Assembly (NCBI RefSeq): GCF_000235365.1
Contig: NC_016449.1
Coordinates: 744,001 to 808,000 of the forward strand
Direction of reading: 5' to 3'
Source: Eremothecium cymbalariae DBVPG#7215
Taxonomy: Eukaryota; Ascomycota; Saccharomycetes; Saccharomycetales; Saccharomycetaceae
Length of the DNA: 64,000 nt
In this document: positions 10,263 to 21,254 of the stretch, piece by piece
Layout: each line of letters opens with the position of its first letter
Numbering within the stretch: the stretch's first letter is position 1
The notes under the pieces: generated by a model
Told to the model about the DNA's origin: nothing
What the model saw: the letters and a program-made list of their open reading frames with translations, nothing else
The model's database searches: none
Translations under genes and position numbers: made by a program

Positions 10263-13200
10263 TTACATGAAATCATCCAGCAAGTTTCTTACTTTTACAG
10301 GCCTTTCCGGCTCTTTTGAAGAGAAGCCTGCATTCTGTGATCCTAAACTTTGAGCCTTAAAATTGTCTAAATCATTTGATCCAAGACCATTTTGGGAGTC
10401 GGTTGGAGTGAATTCAGTTCTTGGCATACCAGAATTTGCAATATCTGTCCTGAGTAAGGAAGGATCAGGATTCGTAAACTCGCCAAGAATGCTTTTTGTC
10501 GTTGACGTTCCGACATATAAAGAAGAATACATGGCCGGGTCTGAATTATCAGAGAGATTTGAGTGTGAGCCTATAGTTTTCTCCGCAGAAACAGGATGTA
10601 AAATATCAACTTGAAAGCTACTATTCAACGACGGTATATTATCAGAACCTCTTAAGCTGTTAGATTTCTTTTCCTCAATAAACTCCCAATTACTAATTAA
10701 TGATAATGATAAATAATCACAGCCCATACGAAAGTAGATATTAGCCACTTTGTTAACAATATCGTACTCTATAGTTTCATTTATTTCTAGCGAAGCCTTG
10801 AAATAACTGTCGTTCTTTCTTCTTAATTGAGCATATAATTGTAATAAAGCTGGGTCAACTGCCAAAAACGATTTATTTGTAGGTTTATCTTTCCCACTTG
10901 TCCAAAAGTTGATTGAAGCTTCCTTACAAGAACCCAGAAGGCTTTTAATCGCCAGTTCTCTTTTCTTAATTTTCCAAAAGACAAAACTTATAGTCCACCA
11001 GTCATTTTCACTAATAGCCTTAGGTAAAACATAGTTCTGCAATAAATTACTTAGCTCTGGTCCATTATCTCCCTCATATAACCTGCAAACTCCAATTGCC
11101 AAATCTAAGTCATCAACTTTTTTAACTAAAACAGTTACTGCATCCTTCAGAGAACCTGCAAGTAAGAAAAAACTAACAGAATCTAGATATCTATGCTTGC
11201 TCTGTAGAACGAATGCATTTTTTAAAGCTGCAGTTTTCCAACGAGGCTGCGAGAAATCATTTTTCAGAAAATTTAGCAACTTTGACTGTTCTTCGTGACC
11301 TACAGCTAACTTCCATAAATTAAGCAGCTTTATTTTCTTCTTTAGTGCCAAGATAAATATAGAGCAACTTTGGGGGTCCCTTTTGCCTCCCATTGTAAAC
11401 TCAAATTTGGCAATAGATTCAAACATTCTTTCCAAGTCCTCCTGCTTACACCAATAAGCAACCTTATACTCCCTCATGCGAGACCAAGAATTGAGCTCAG
11501 AATCTATTAGAGATAACAGTAACTCTTTATTCTCGGAATGAAGTGCCCATGATACGTCTCTCATCGTTATAGATTCTTGAGTTAACTTGTGTGACAGGAA
11601 TAATTTAACCCCCAACAAGAATCGCAGACCATTAATATCTATAATATTTTCATTTTGGTCTATCTCTTCAAACGCTTCCAAAACTGTGAGTAACGTACTT
11701 TGTTGATGACGGGTCAGGTATGGCAATGCTATCTTGGTCAACTTCTCACGTAAAGACTGTGATATTTTTTCGCTGTAGGAATTGTACGGCTCATCATATT
11801 GGTGGAATGTATAATCTCTGTCAGAGGGAAGTAAAAACTTCCAGCTCTCAATGTCAAGAGTTGAAGGCAATCTGTCTGCGATATCTGGATTAAATTCAAT
11901 TTCCCTGACCTTGTGAAATAACCGAAGTATTATATCTCTGACCAAATTTAGTTTTTTACAATATAAAGCTTGAATTAGAAATTGGGGATGGTAAACATGG
12001 AGTGGGCCATTTAGAACACTAGTTAGATGTAAAATATCATTTGAAATTATTCTCCTAGAACCGATAGACTGATGAGTAAATTTGTCTGAAAGATCCAATT
12101 GCTTATCTTCAATAAATAGCTGGTTCCCAGAGGCTATTACAAATGTACCATCTTTCATCCACGTTGAGTCGCCTACTTCATGGGTTGTATTCTTTGTAAT
12201 ATCAATCTTTTTAATGGGAAGAAAACTAGGAAGTTTATTTGTATAATCATATCTCAATTGTGAAACCAAAATAACATGGTTACTAAATCCAATAGACACA
12301 ATGCTTTGCCCCATTTTTGTGCTGGTCCAATCGATATCACGTATTTCATCTTCAAAAGTTTGAGTATATTCCAATACGCTTCGCCTTAAGTCCCATATAG
12401 TAATTTCTTTCCTAGATTGTCCAACTACGCAGATTTTATCAATTGAGGAGGCCGAGATCAAGGTGCTATTTTCAATGTTGGTGTCAAACTCATAAGTCAA
12501 TTTCCATTCAACCAAAAACCCATTCTCTGAGACTGTAGCTTTATAGGTGCGTATTTTCCCACTGGTAGAAATGCTTGAAATTAAATTTCTATCACTAACG
12601 AATGAATGTTGCACAGGATCAATGGTTGACGCAAGATATATTTTGCCCTCCTGCTCAATACAGGTTGCAATTGTCTCCACCGGAACAATTGAATTCGAAG
12701 TAACGAGATATGAATCAATATGACCTGTATCATAAATCAATGCAATGAAATGACGGTTTTTTTTATGTTTTTTCTTCGGAATATTTGTTATTAATAAAGG
12801 GTATCCATGGTCGCGGCTAATACTAATCTCATACCCCAATTTAGCTACTTTAGTCTTTGAACAAGTACAATCCCAAGACTGTAACTTAAAGGAATTCAAT
12901 AATGTTATCACGAAAGATCCTTTTTCATGAACTAAAGCAGTTCGAACAGGAGCAGGAGTATTGATGATTTTTCTTCTCTCCAACGAAACTCCAGCATGCA
13001 TAGCCTGAGGCACCCAAATAGAATTTTCATGAAACCTGCTAATGGTTAAAACGGCTTCTCCATCGCTACTTCTCAAAAGTTTCTGGATCGATTTGTTGTG
13101 TCCAGTAAACTTGTGCTCTATAATATTTTTCATTGAATAATAGTCAAAAAGTTTGTCCACTGTGATAAGTAGGTGCTTTATTGAACCCTTTAAATCATGA

Positions 13201-14252
13201 ATTATTACCGAAATTTGGTGATTAGATTTACTATAGACCTTCGGTTCGGCAAAATAGAGGAATTCAGGATTCGGTACAAACCATGATGCCTTTAATTTGA
13301 TGGTTGCTATGTCATTTAAAGCTACCAGTTTAGGTGGATCGTGAGAAAGGTTCTCAAGTGCAAGGACCCTCATCTTTCCATATTTCGATATTATGCCAAC
13401 AAGCTCCGGTCTATTCCTCCCCAAGTATTTTAAGAAACTGGTAGAGTACTGTTTTGGCATTGTTTGCTCTAATAAGCAACTATCAATAACCAACGCAAAT
13501 CTCTCACCGGCTTCTTCATCCAACTGAACTGTACCCCAATGTTGTACATTATTTTTATTTTCAAGCTCATAGTTGGACCATATTCTAAACTTCGAATCAG
13601 AACAAAGAGTGTACAGTATATGACAAGAATGAGGAGTCTTTTTATGCCTTCCTCTCCACCTGAACATCGTCACATAGCCTGCATGTGGAATTAGGGTTAA
13701 ATCAAACAATGCATGGTCACCTGAATCACTAACACGTCTCCAAACTTTAACCTTAGAGTCATATTTGCCTATCGTTGCGATGAACTGCGAATCATCCGAG
13801 ACTACGCAGTTGTAAATAGGAGTCGGGTGCTTTTGATTCCAAAGTAGATGGGGTGAATAGCTTCCGGCCTGCTCTTTAATCTTCCATAGAGATAAATAAT
13901 TAGAGCCGAGAACAAGTTCACTATCACTGCCCCATTTCAAACAATTTAACCGGGAGTCATCATGGTATATTCTTGTATAGGGGACCCATCTGGGTTCCTT
14001 CATGCAATGGTACAATGGCTTGAACATATGAGCGCAGCTACCAATTGCAACTGAAATGTGCCCATTCTCTTCATTTATATCGACGGCTGTTGCATCCTCA
14101 TCGAAGTAGATCGTTTGTAACCTTGTGAACTCATTAGAGAGAATAATTAGATTGTTTCCTGAACAATATGCTAATATTGCAAGTTTATTCCAAGTTTTAT
14201 GGCACAAAGTTTGAACTGTATTATTTGGCTGACCTGGCAGGAAGTTCAACAT
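10263..14252 (-). CDS. RAV1: RAVE complex subunit Rav1
   Basis: Rav1 is the scaffold of RAVE (Rav1-Rav2-Skp1), which reassembles V1 and Vo sectors of the vacuolar H+-ATPase after glucose withdrawal. The 1329-residue protein (S. cerevisiae 1357) has WD-type propeller repeats over its N-terminal two thirds. These include segments ending in VKVWRRV, FRIWSNY and ITIWDLRRS. The conserved Rav1 C-terminal helical domain covers about residues 640-1200. The tail after about 1200 is serine-rich and low in complexity. The start is an ATG at 14252. It is convergent with CPR7 with only 49 bases between the stops, and divergent from PET191. Confidence 0.95.
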   Translation of the reverse strand: MLNFLPGQPNNTVQTLCHKTWNKLAILAYCSGNNLIILSNEFTRLQTIYFDEDATAVDINEENGHISVAIGSCAHMFKPLYHCMKEPRWVPYTRIYHDDSRLNCLKWGSDSELVLGSNYLSLWKIKEQAGSYSPHLLWNQKHPTPIYNCVVSDDSQFIATIGKYDSKVKVWRRVSDSGDHALFDLTLIPHAGYVTMFRWRGRHKKTPHSCHILYTLCSDSKFRIWSNYELENKNNVQHWGTVQLDEEAGERFALVIDSCLLEQTMPKQYSTSFLKYLGRNRPELVGIISKYGKMRVLALENLSHDPPKLVALNDIATIKLKASWFVPNPEFLYFAEPKVYSKSNHQISVIIHDLKGSIKHLLITVDKLFDYYSMKNIIEHKFTGHNKSIQKLLRSSDGEAVLTISRFHENSIWVPQAMHAGVSLERRKIINTPAPVRTALVHEKGSFVITLLNSFKLQSWDCTCSKTKVAKLGYEISISRDHGYPLLITNIPKKKHKKNRHFIALIYDTGHIDSYLVTSNSIVPVETIATCIEQEGKIYLASTIDPVQHSFVSDRNLISSISTSGKIRTYKATVSENGFLVEWKLTYEFDTNIENSTLISASSIDKICVVGQSRKEITIWDLRRSVLEYTQTFEDEIRDIDWTSTKMGQSIVSIGFSNHVILVSQLRYDYTNKLPSFLPIKKIDITKNTTHEVGDSTWMKDGTFVIASGNQLFIEDKQLDLSDKFTHQSIGSRRIISNDILHLTSVLNGPLHVYHPQFLIQALYCKKLNLVRDIILRLFHKVREIEFNPDIADRLPSTLDIESWKFLLPSDRDYTFHQYDEPYNSYSEKISQSLREKLTKIALPYLTRHQQSTLLTVLEAFEEIDQNENIIDINGLRFLLGVKLFLSHKLTQESITMRDVSWALHSENKELLLSLIDSELNSWSRMREYKVAYWCKQEDLERMFESIAKFEFTMGGKRDPQSCSIFILALKKKIKLLNLWKLAVGHEEQSKLLNFLKNDFSQPRWKTAALKNAFVLQSKHRYLDSVSFFLLAGSLKDAVTVLVKKVDDLDLAIGVCRLYEGDNGPELSNLLQNYVLPKAISENDWWTISFVFWKIKKRELAIKSLLGSCKEASINFWTSGKDKPTNKSFLAVDPALLQLYAQLRRKNDSYFKASLEINETIEYDIVNKVANIYFRMGCDYLSLSLISNWEFIEEKKSNSLRGSDNIPSLNSSFQVDILHPVSAEKTIGSHSNLSDNSDPAMYSSLYVGTSTTKSILGEFTNPDPSLLRTDIANSGMPRTEFTPTDSQNGLGSNDLDNFKAQSLGSQNAGFSSKEPERPVKVRNLLDDFM

Positions 14253-14490
14253 CTCGGAATAACTTTGATATCAAGGAATAAACAACAATTCAGAGCTGGA
14301 ATTATAGGTTATGTAAAGGTTTTCAATTCAAGTATTAAAGTTACAGAAAACGAGGGAAAATGTTGAAAATGTTAAAAATATTTAAAAATAATCATCACCA
14401 GTTATCATCACACTCCCTTTGAAGAAGTTAACCATAAGAAGTTGTTAAAGAGTATACGTTAGCTAGGAACACTTAAGGAATCAACTGGTG

Positions 14491-14796
14491 ATGGGTGCTA
14501 GTTGTAACGATCAGAGAAAGGCGGTGGCTATTTGTTTGCAAAGATCACCTTGTGTTATGATTGAAAGAAATACACCTAAAAAATGTCTAGAAGATCCAAA
14601 ACTACAAAAGGACCTGCCAGAACTTTGCATAGCACAAATGAAAGCTTTCATAGAATGTAAACGTGGCATGGTAGACATGACAAAGAGATTTACAGGAAAT
14701 GGCCCCTTATCTACTGGAAAAAATAACGAACAATACGAGAACTTATGTTCAGGTAATTTTGATCCAAGAGAAGAAATGAAAAAGGTAGAACGTTGA
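14491..14796 (+). CDS. PET191: Cytochrome c oxidase assembly factor Pet191
   Basis: This intermembrane-space protein is needed to assemble respiratory complex IV. The 101-residue product follows S. cerevisiae Pet191 (108 aa) closely. The cysteines include ASC, AICLQRSPC, KKCLED, PELC, ECKRG and NLC, the twin CX9C-type pattern typical of Mia40 substrates. I chose the ATG at 14491 (MGASC); a GTG lies one codon earlier. It is followed by RAD26 in the same orientation, as on chromosome X of S. cerevisiae. Confidence 0.96.
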   Translation: MGASCNDQRKAVAICLQRSPCVMIERNTPKKCLEDPKLQKDLPELCIAQMKAFIECKRGMVDMTKRFTGNGPLSTGKNNEQYENLCSGNFDPREEMKKVER

Positions 14797-15359
14797 ATAC
14801 TAACAGCTGGTGAAGTTGTGATCCTGAAGTCTAAATTTGAGTGTTTTTGTTAGTCAGTGTGACTTGATCCGATAGCAATACATTTTGTTTTAATGCCTCA
14901 TGAATACATCACTATCATACTATGATATCACATTAATGTGCTATATGCATTTACTAAAACAAAGGCGACAGCTACCCGGCATCTTAAATTTTACCGCAAC
15001 TATTGACCGTCGATATTTATTGGCTGATTGTAATTGTGAGCTTCTATGTCAGCTGTTAACAGGCTGTGTCTGGAAGTTCACGTCTATAGTTAAATCGAGC
15101 AGGCTGTAAAATTAGTTAAATACATAAGGCCGATCCCCTTGGAATGTTTATGATAATGAAATATAAGTCATTTGAAAATGATTTAAACTGTTACAGTTTA
15201 TATAAGCTTTTTATAATAAATTTGTAATAACTTTTCTTAGTTCCAAATACCTGAACAATGCGTCACTCCATTCCAAAACATCTGACAATATTTTGTTCAA
15301 CGAATGCGCACATGTTGTTCTCCATAACACATGAGAAACAAAATATAACTTAAACATAC
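14797..15359. other. PET191-RAD26 intergenic region
   Basis: This AT-rich 563-base spacer contains short frames only, without family resemblance. It probably holds the PET191 3' UTR and RAD26 promoter. Confidence 0.5.
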
Positions 15360-18300
15360 ATGGATGGGGCTGATGAATTAGAGCTTTGGGGACTCCAAGG
15401 CATAGATCAGAGCACTTTAGAACAGAAACTTGAGTCAACTGCACAAAATTTAATTAATAAGAAAAGCGAAGAGCAGGAACGAGCTAGACTTGAACGATAT
15501 GAGGAGAAGTTGAAGTTGCTTCAACAACAAAAGGTGGCATTAAAACAAAATATTAGAAATGCTACAAGAATTAGTGTACGAGATAAGCTAAGTCAAAAGT
15601 TATCAAACTTGCAAGAGGATGACTTGGCCCCACTTCTAAAAGATATTGAGGACATTAAGTTGCGGCTACGGTCAATAAAGAATGGGAAAAGGTATAGTAA
15701 ATCACAAAACCTTGATCCATCAGCTAAGCAAACTAATGAAACAGAAGATGAGTTCCTTTTAAGAACAGGAAAAATAACAGCTTTCGGAAATCGCACGAAG
15801 TTTATGTTGGATGTTGACGACGGGAGAGCTAATAATGATGCAGAACAAGTAATTGGAAAGCTTGAACATGATGAAAGTATTAAAAATACAGATTCTAATT
15901 TATTAGATGATTCGGAGGACGAATTTCGATTATCTGGAGGTGAATCCCAGGATAAGGATTCCGATATATTCTCAAACACCTCTAGAGATATATTTGATGA
16001 TGGTGTCGAGTCTTATTACAATAAACGTCTAAATAAATGGATTGCTAAAAGAAGCCATGGTCGTCCAAATAATTCATACCCAAATATCCCTGAATGGGAA
16101 CGCCCTCATCCTACGCTCTCAGGTGCAAAACTGAATAATGATTTTAAAATTCCTGGTGACATTTTCCCATTACTATTTGACTATCAGAAAACGTGCGTTC
16201 AATGGCTTTACGAATTATATCAACAAAAAAGTGGCGGTATTATTGGTGATGAGATGGGTTTAGGTAAAACTATTCAAATAATATCGTTTCTTGCTTCTTT
16301 ACATCACTCGGGGAAGCTTAATAGACCCGTTCTTGTCATATGTCCTGCTACTGTTTTGAAACAGTGGTGTACTGAATTCCATAAATGGTGGCCCCCATTT
16401 CGCACTATTATTTTACATTCTATTGGAACTGGGATGGTTAATAAGAAGAAATTAACAGAGCAAGAAATTGAGGAAATTATAATGAAATCGAAAGCAGAAG
16501 AGTTCTCGTACGATGATTATTCGAATTTTGAACGCACTAAAAAAGAGATTGAATCAAATTATAATATTAAAAGTTTAATAGATAAGGTATTGAACTTAGG
16601 ACATGTACTAATAACCACTTATGTTGGACTAAAAATACATGCTGATGAATTGCTTAAGGTTGACTGGGGCTATGTGGTTCTTGATGAAGGACATAAGATT
16701 CGAAACCCAAATTCAGAGATTTCTTTAACTTGTAAGAGGTTGAAAACCCATCATAGGATAATCCTTTCAGGTACCCCAATTCAGAATAATTTAACCGAAT
16801 TGTGGAGCCTTTTTGACTTTATTTTCCCGGGAAAACTAGGTACCTTGCCAGTGTTTCAACAACAGTTTGCAGTCCCAATAAACTCAGCTGGTTATGCAAA
16901 TGCTACCAATATTCAAGTTCAAACCGGCTTCAAGTGTGCTGTAGCGTTACGTGACCTGATATCTCCGTATCTTTTACGAAGACTGAAGGTTGATTTAGCA
17001 AGAGATTTACCTAAAAAGACTGAGATGGTCCTATTCTGTAAAATGACTCAAGTTCAGAAGGATAAATATTTGCAGTTCTTAAATTCAGATGACCTAGTGA
17101 AGATTAAAAATGGGAAGAAACAGGTTCTATTTGGAATCGACATTCTAAGAAAAATATGTAACCATCCCGATCTTCTGGAAAGGGAGTTCAAAAAACACAA
17201 TATTTCATATGGTGATCCGAAGAGGTCTGGCAAAATGCAAGTTGTCAAACGCTTATTACAAATCTGGCACGAACAGGGGCATAAGGCCCTTCTTTTTACT
17301 CAATCAAGGCAAATGTTGGATATATTAGAGAGTTTTATCTCTTCTAAAGATCCGGATCTCTCACATCTAACTTATTTAAGAATGGATGGTATGACTGATA
17401 TTGGCCACAGACATGCTTTAATAAGTAAATTCAATAAGGAACCCTACGATGTATTTCTGCTCACTACTAGAGTTGGTGGTCTTGGTGTGAATTTGACTGG
17501 TGCAAATAGGATAATTATCTTCGACCCTGACTGGAACCCATCGACAGATATCCAAGCTAGGGAAAGAGCATGGAGAATTGGCCAAAAAAGAGAAGTTTCA
17601 ATATATCGCTTAATGGTCGCTGGCTCCATAGAGGAAAAAATATACCACCGACAAATATTTAAACAATTTCTGACAAATAAAATTTTGAGTGATCCTAACC
17701 AAAAACGGTTCTTTAAGATGAATGAGTTACATGACTTATTTACTCTTGGGAATGATTGTAGCAGTGGAAATGAAGCTTTCATGCAAGAGGTCTCTAAACA
17801 AACGGAAAAACTGAAAAAAGATTCATCTGAGGGGGCTGATGATTTCAATCAAGTTATAAATATTGAAGGTGTATCCAAGCTTGAAGGCTTTTATAATGCG
17901 AAGGAGAAAGAGGTCGAAAATATGAATGAAGATGATAGACTCATGAATAGCTTCTTTGGTGGGGGGGATCTTACAAATTCCCTGGGGCATAGTTCGATGT
18001 TAGATATGCATACTACACCGACAAATGATATTATTGCTAAGGAGGCAGCACTTGTTGCACAAAATGCCGTTAATGTGTTGAATAAATCGCGTAAATTAAC
18101 AAAACGCTATGAAATAGGTATTCCAACTTGGACAGGGAAGTTTGGTCAAGCAGGCATAATTAAAAAGAAAAGACATCCACAAATTCAACGAAGTTCAAAA
18201 ATTCTCGAAAACTTAACAAAACCCAAAGATGATATCTTCAATGAGAACAAATTTCCATTGGACTCAAATGCTGAATTATTGGAGCGCATCAGGAAGTATC

Positions 18301-18473
18301 TCCAAGGGCAACCGTTATATTTTTCAAAATCGGCTGACGTTGTTAAACAGCTTCAGCTAAAGCTGAAAAACGAGGAAGATCTTATTAATGTTCGGGCATT
18401 ATTAAGGGGCATTGCGACTTTCGACAAAGGCATGTCTGGGTGGGTGTTGAAAGATGAGTTCCGAGGTCCTTGA
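15360..18473 (+). CDS. RAD26: SNF2-family DNA translocase Rad26 (CSB homologue)
   Basis: This ATPase acts at stalled RNA polymerase II to start transcription-coupled nucleotide excision repair. The 1037-residue protein (S. cerevisiae 1085) has an acidic, coiled-coil N-terminus followed by a complete SNF2 engine. Motif I is GDEMGLGKTIQ (about residue 296). Motif II is DEGH (about 441), the DEAH variant typical of Rad26/CSB. Motif III is LSGTPIQNNL. Motifs V/VI are TRVGGLGVNLTGA and RAWRIGQKREVSIYRL. The basic C-terminal tail is less conserved. The start is an ATG at 15360. Nothing looks broken. Confidence 0.96.
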   Translation: MDGADELELWGLQGIDQSTLEQKLESTAQNLINKKSEEQERARLERYEEKLKLLQQQKVALKQNIRNATRISVRDKLSQKLSNLQEDDLAPLLKDIEDIKLRLRSIKNGKRYSKSQNLDPSAKQTNETEDEFLLRTGKITAFGNRTKFMLDVDDGRANNDAEQVIGKLEHDESIKNTDSNLLDDSEDEFRLSGGESQDKDSDIFSNTSRDIFDDGVESYYNKRLNKWIAKRSHGRPNNSYPNIPEWERPHPTLSGAKLNNDFKIPGDIFPLLFDYQKTCVQWLYELYQQKSGGIIGDEMGLGKTIQIISFLASLHHSGKLNRPVLVICPATVLKQWCTEFHKWWPPFRTIILHSIGTGMVNKKKLTEQEIEEIIMKSKAEEFSYDDYSNFERTKKEIESNYNIKSLIDKVLNLGHVLITTYVGLKIHADELLKVDWGYVVLDEGHKIRNPNSEISLTCKRLKTHHRIILSGTPIQNNLTELWSLFDFIFPGKLGTLPVFQQQFAVPINSAGYANATNIQVQTGFKCAVALRDLISPYLLRRLKVDLARDLPKKTEMVLFCKMTQVQKDKYLQFLNSDDLVKIKNGKKQVLFGIDILRKICNHPDLLEREFKKHNISYGDPKRSGKMQVVKRLLQIWHEQGHKALLFTQSRQMLDILESFISSKDPDLSHLTYLRMDGMTDIGHRHALISKFNKEPYDVFLLTTRVGGLGVNLTGANRIIIFDPDWNPSTDIQARERAWRIGQKREVSIYRLMVAGSIEEKIYHRQIFKQFLTNKILSDPNQKRFFKMNELHDLFTLGNDCSSGNEAFMQEVSKQTEKLKKDSSEGADDFNQVINIEGVSKLEGFYNAKEKEVENMNEDDRLMNSFFGGGDLTNSLGHSSMLDMHTTPTNDIIAKEAALVAQNAVNVLNKSRKLTKRYEIGIPTWTGKFGQAGIIKKKRHPQIQRSSKILENLTKPKDDIFNENKFPLDSNAELLERIRKYLQGQPLYFSKSADVVKQLQLKLKNEEDLINVRALLRGIATFDKGMSGWVLKDEFRGP

Positions 18474-18723
18474 AGTGTGTTGTCATGCTGACGTCAATAT
18501 TAATAGATGGAGTTTCTGTCGTCGTCCTGTCGCGTCAGGCGCGTTTCTTATTCTATGCTGACACAAAACAAAAGTTGGTGGTAAGGAAATCACTTGGTCG
18601 ATTATGACGTTAGGCAGGTGTTGATATATTTAAACGGCCTTGCATTATTATTTTGTAGTTCACATTTCGACCTCGATCTGCGTGGCCTTCAAACACCGAT
18701 CCAGCATCAATTAATAGAATATT

Positions 18724-20787
18724 ATGACAGAGTCAGTAAATTACAGCACCAATGTCAGCTCTTCATCCTCAAAGAACCTAGTTCTTTGTTTTGATGGTAC
18801 GGATCAAAATTTTGGACCAGACCCATTCACTAATGTCTTAAAAATATTTCGCATGTTGGATAGTAGCAACGACTCAGCACAAATGTGTTATTATCAACCA
18901 GGTATCGGGACCAACATGAGTATTCAAGGTGGTGGTAAAATGTCTATTAAATGCAAATTTGAAAATACATTTGATTCTATGTTTGCTTTTAGTTTGGACT
19001 ATCACATTATCTCTGCATATTTATTTCTTATGAAATATTTTGAAGTGGGTGACAAAATAATTATGTTTGGCTTTAGTAGAGGTGCATTTACTGCAAGAGT
19101 CTTAACAGGTATGTTGGAACGAGTTGGAATTCTTAAGCGTGGATTAGACGATTTGGTACCAATGGCGTGGAAAGTCTATGAAGCATGGGAATATGCGGCG
19201 CAACCCAGTCAACCAAACTATACAACTACATTGATTGATGAATTCAGAAATACATTTGCAAGGAACATACCAGTTCGTGTTCATTTTGAGGGCTTATTTG
19301 ATTCTGTTAATTCATGTGGTATTATTCGGGATAGATTATTCCCATATACCTCTAGAAGTGGCATCGTAGACCATGTCCGCCATGCTGTTAGTATCGATGA
19401 GCGGCGTGGAAAGTTTAAACAACAAAGCTTTTCGCCTAATCCATATACTCAGAAGTTATTTTCTTTTGTCTACAGAAATTATATGGTTGAAACTAACAGG
19501 AATTCACCGAGTGACTACAGTTACTCGGATAGTGAACGATACACTAATCCATTTATTAATTCAACAATAACTAGAACAGCTAGCGTTCCTCTGATTCTGA
19601 AGGCCACTTCGGATATTGGGTTTGCTGCCGAATGCATTAACACTAATTGTAATTCTGCTGATGTTTTATTGCGTAGTGTAAATGACTACTTGGAAAGTGG
19701 TATTAGACGAGATAATCACCAATCTTCGTGGTTTAAGGGGAAATTAAGTTCATTATCAAGACAGCGGGTAGAGGGTGTCTTTCAGCATTATTCTCCAGAT
19801 GCAAATTCAAGTACACCAGCTACATTTGTTTCTTCTGATTTAATTGAAAAATGGTTTCCTGGTGATCATTCTGACGTCGGCGGTGGCTGGGCACCTGATA
19901 TTGAAACTGAACAGTTTCTCAGTAATTTGCCATTACGCTGGATACTCAGCGAGGCAATAAAGCATGGTGTGTATTTTAAGAAAGGGGTTATTCATCAGTT
20001 TGCAAAAACTTACGACTCTACCGGTAGTCTACTTTCAGCTGATCATGATATGTTAAAATGGCAGAGAGGGAAATATACCATGAAAAGTCCATTTAGTAAT
20101 TGTCATCATCCTTCTAAAAAAGATCTCGATACATTTCACGGTATGTTGAGAGTTTCCCATAAAGTGTCACATATGCTCCATGTGTTCAAAAAAAGGTCAA
20201 TCTCGACATGTCACTCCTCAAGTACTCAAGCCGATGCACCTAAACGGTTTACGAAGCCTATTTACCAAAGTGCAAAAAACGATGGACACGGTAACAAAAG
20301 CATATTTCAAGTCATACTGTGGTGGTTTGTTGAGTTGATAGCTGTGGGTATCAGAATCGAGGATAAAAACTGCAAATGGAAAAATGTTTATGTACCCAAC
20401 TTAGGTAGACATAGAAATATTCCGGAATATGGAGAGATGCATTGGTCAGTATACTGGAGGTGTAAGTATGTTGGAGACTATAAACCTCGAAATTTGCCGA
20501 AGTATGCTGCTAAGTTGATAGATGAATACATTGGTGCCCATTTGAGTAATGGCAGATCAACCCGGCGTAGACGGCTGACGAGTATATCTTCTAACCATGT
20601 CTCCTATCCAACACAAGAATCAACACCACTATTAGATAGTCCAACTCATGAGTGTGAAAGAAGTTCTCATGAAGTCGAACTTCTAGCACAATCAGACGAA
20701 AAACAAATAAAAAAGTGGATTGCTGATGATTGGCAAACAACTCCTGATGACTTGGAAGAATTACTTCAAGATAATCCTGATTTGTAG
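18724..20787 (+). CDS. YEL023C: DUF2235 alpha/beta-hydrolase-like protein (YEL023C homologue)
   Basis: The 687-residue protein has the three hallmarks of the DUF2235 family. They are LVLCFDGTDQN (residues 19-29), the nucleophile elbow GFSRG with Ser118, and DHSDVGGGW (about residues 380-390). Bacterial members include type VI secretion phospholipase effectors (Tle1), so lipase or esterase activity is plausible. The yeast substrate is unknown to me. The C-terminal 250 residues carry a further conserved-looking stretch and a Ser-rich, acidic tail. Length and position between GEA and RIP1 genes match S. cerevisiae YEL023C (682 aa). Confidence 0.88.
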   Translation: MTESVNYSTNVSSSSSKNLVLCFDGTDQNFGPDPFTNVLKIFRMLDSSNDSAQMCYYQPGIGTNMSIQGGGKMSIKCKFENTFDSMFAFSLDYHIISAYLFLMKYFEVGDKIIMFGFSRGAFTARVLTGMLERVGILKRGLDDLVPMAWKVYEAWEYAAQPSQPNYTTTLIDEFRNTFARNIPVRVHFEGLFDSVNSCGIIRDRLFPYTSRSGIVDHVRHAVSIDERRGKFKQQSFSPNPYTQKLFSFVYRNYMVETNRNSPSDYSYSDSERYTNPFINSTITRTASVPLILKATSDIGFAAECINTNCNSADVLLRSVNDYLESGIRRDNHQSSWFKGKLSSLSRQRVEGVFQHYSPDANSSTPATFVSSDLIEKWFPGDHSDVGGGWAPDIETEQFLSNLPLRWILSEAIKHGVYFKKGVIHQFAKTYDSTGSLLSADHDMLKWQRGKYTMKSPFSNCHHPSKKDLDTFHGMLRVSHKVSHMLHVFKKRSISTCHSSSTQADAPKRFTKPIYQSAKNDGHGNKSIFQVILWWFVELIAVGIRIEDKNCKWKNVYVPNLGRHRNIPEYGEMHWSVYWRCKYVGDYKPRNLPKYAAKLIDEYIGAHLSNGRSTRRRRLTSISSNHVSYPTQESTPLLDSPTHECERSSHEVELLAQSDEKQIKKWIADDWQTTPDDLEELLQDNPDL

Positions 20788-21254
20788 AATCATGATATCA
20801 AACCTAATTAAAAAAATTAGATTTTAATTAATACTTTTTCAATTGATCCTGCATTTGCATTTTATACATACCATTTTTCTTGAATCATGAATAAATTTCT
20901 ATTTATATATAAATAAGTGTTGTATCTATGGGGGGAGGGTTGGTTCCACAAAAAATTGTCAAAATTAGCAGTACCTTACAATTTGCTAATATTTTTGTTG
21001 CTTGCGTCAGTGTGGTGAAATATTCCCTTTACTAAAATTCGAATATAATCATTAAAGAATAATAAATGCATTTCATATTCCGGTTAGAAATAATTTAAAT
21101 ATAGGACCCAGCAGCTGTATCGGTGAGAGTAGAGCATACATGGAGTTCTCTTACTCATTATTCTTCTTTTTTTAAGGTTCTGAAAAATAAATAACGTGGA
21201 TGGTAGGTGATAATAGAATAATTCAAAACTTTATAAAATATTTCGCAAATTTCT
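20788..21254. other. Convergent 3' region between the DUF2235 gene and RIP1
   Basis: This AT-rich stretch of 467 bases lies between two convergent stop codons. No gene, tRNA or repeat is evident. Confidence 0.5.
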
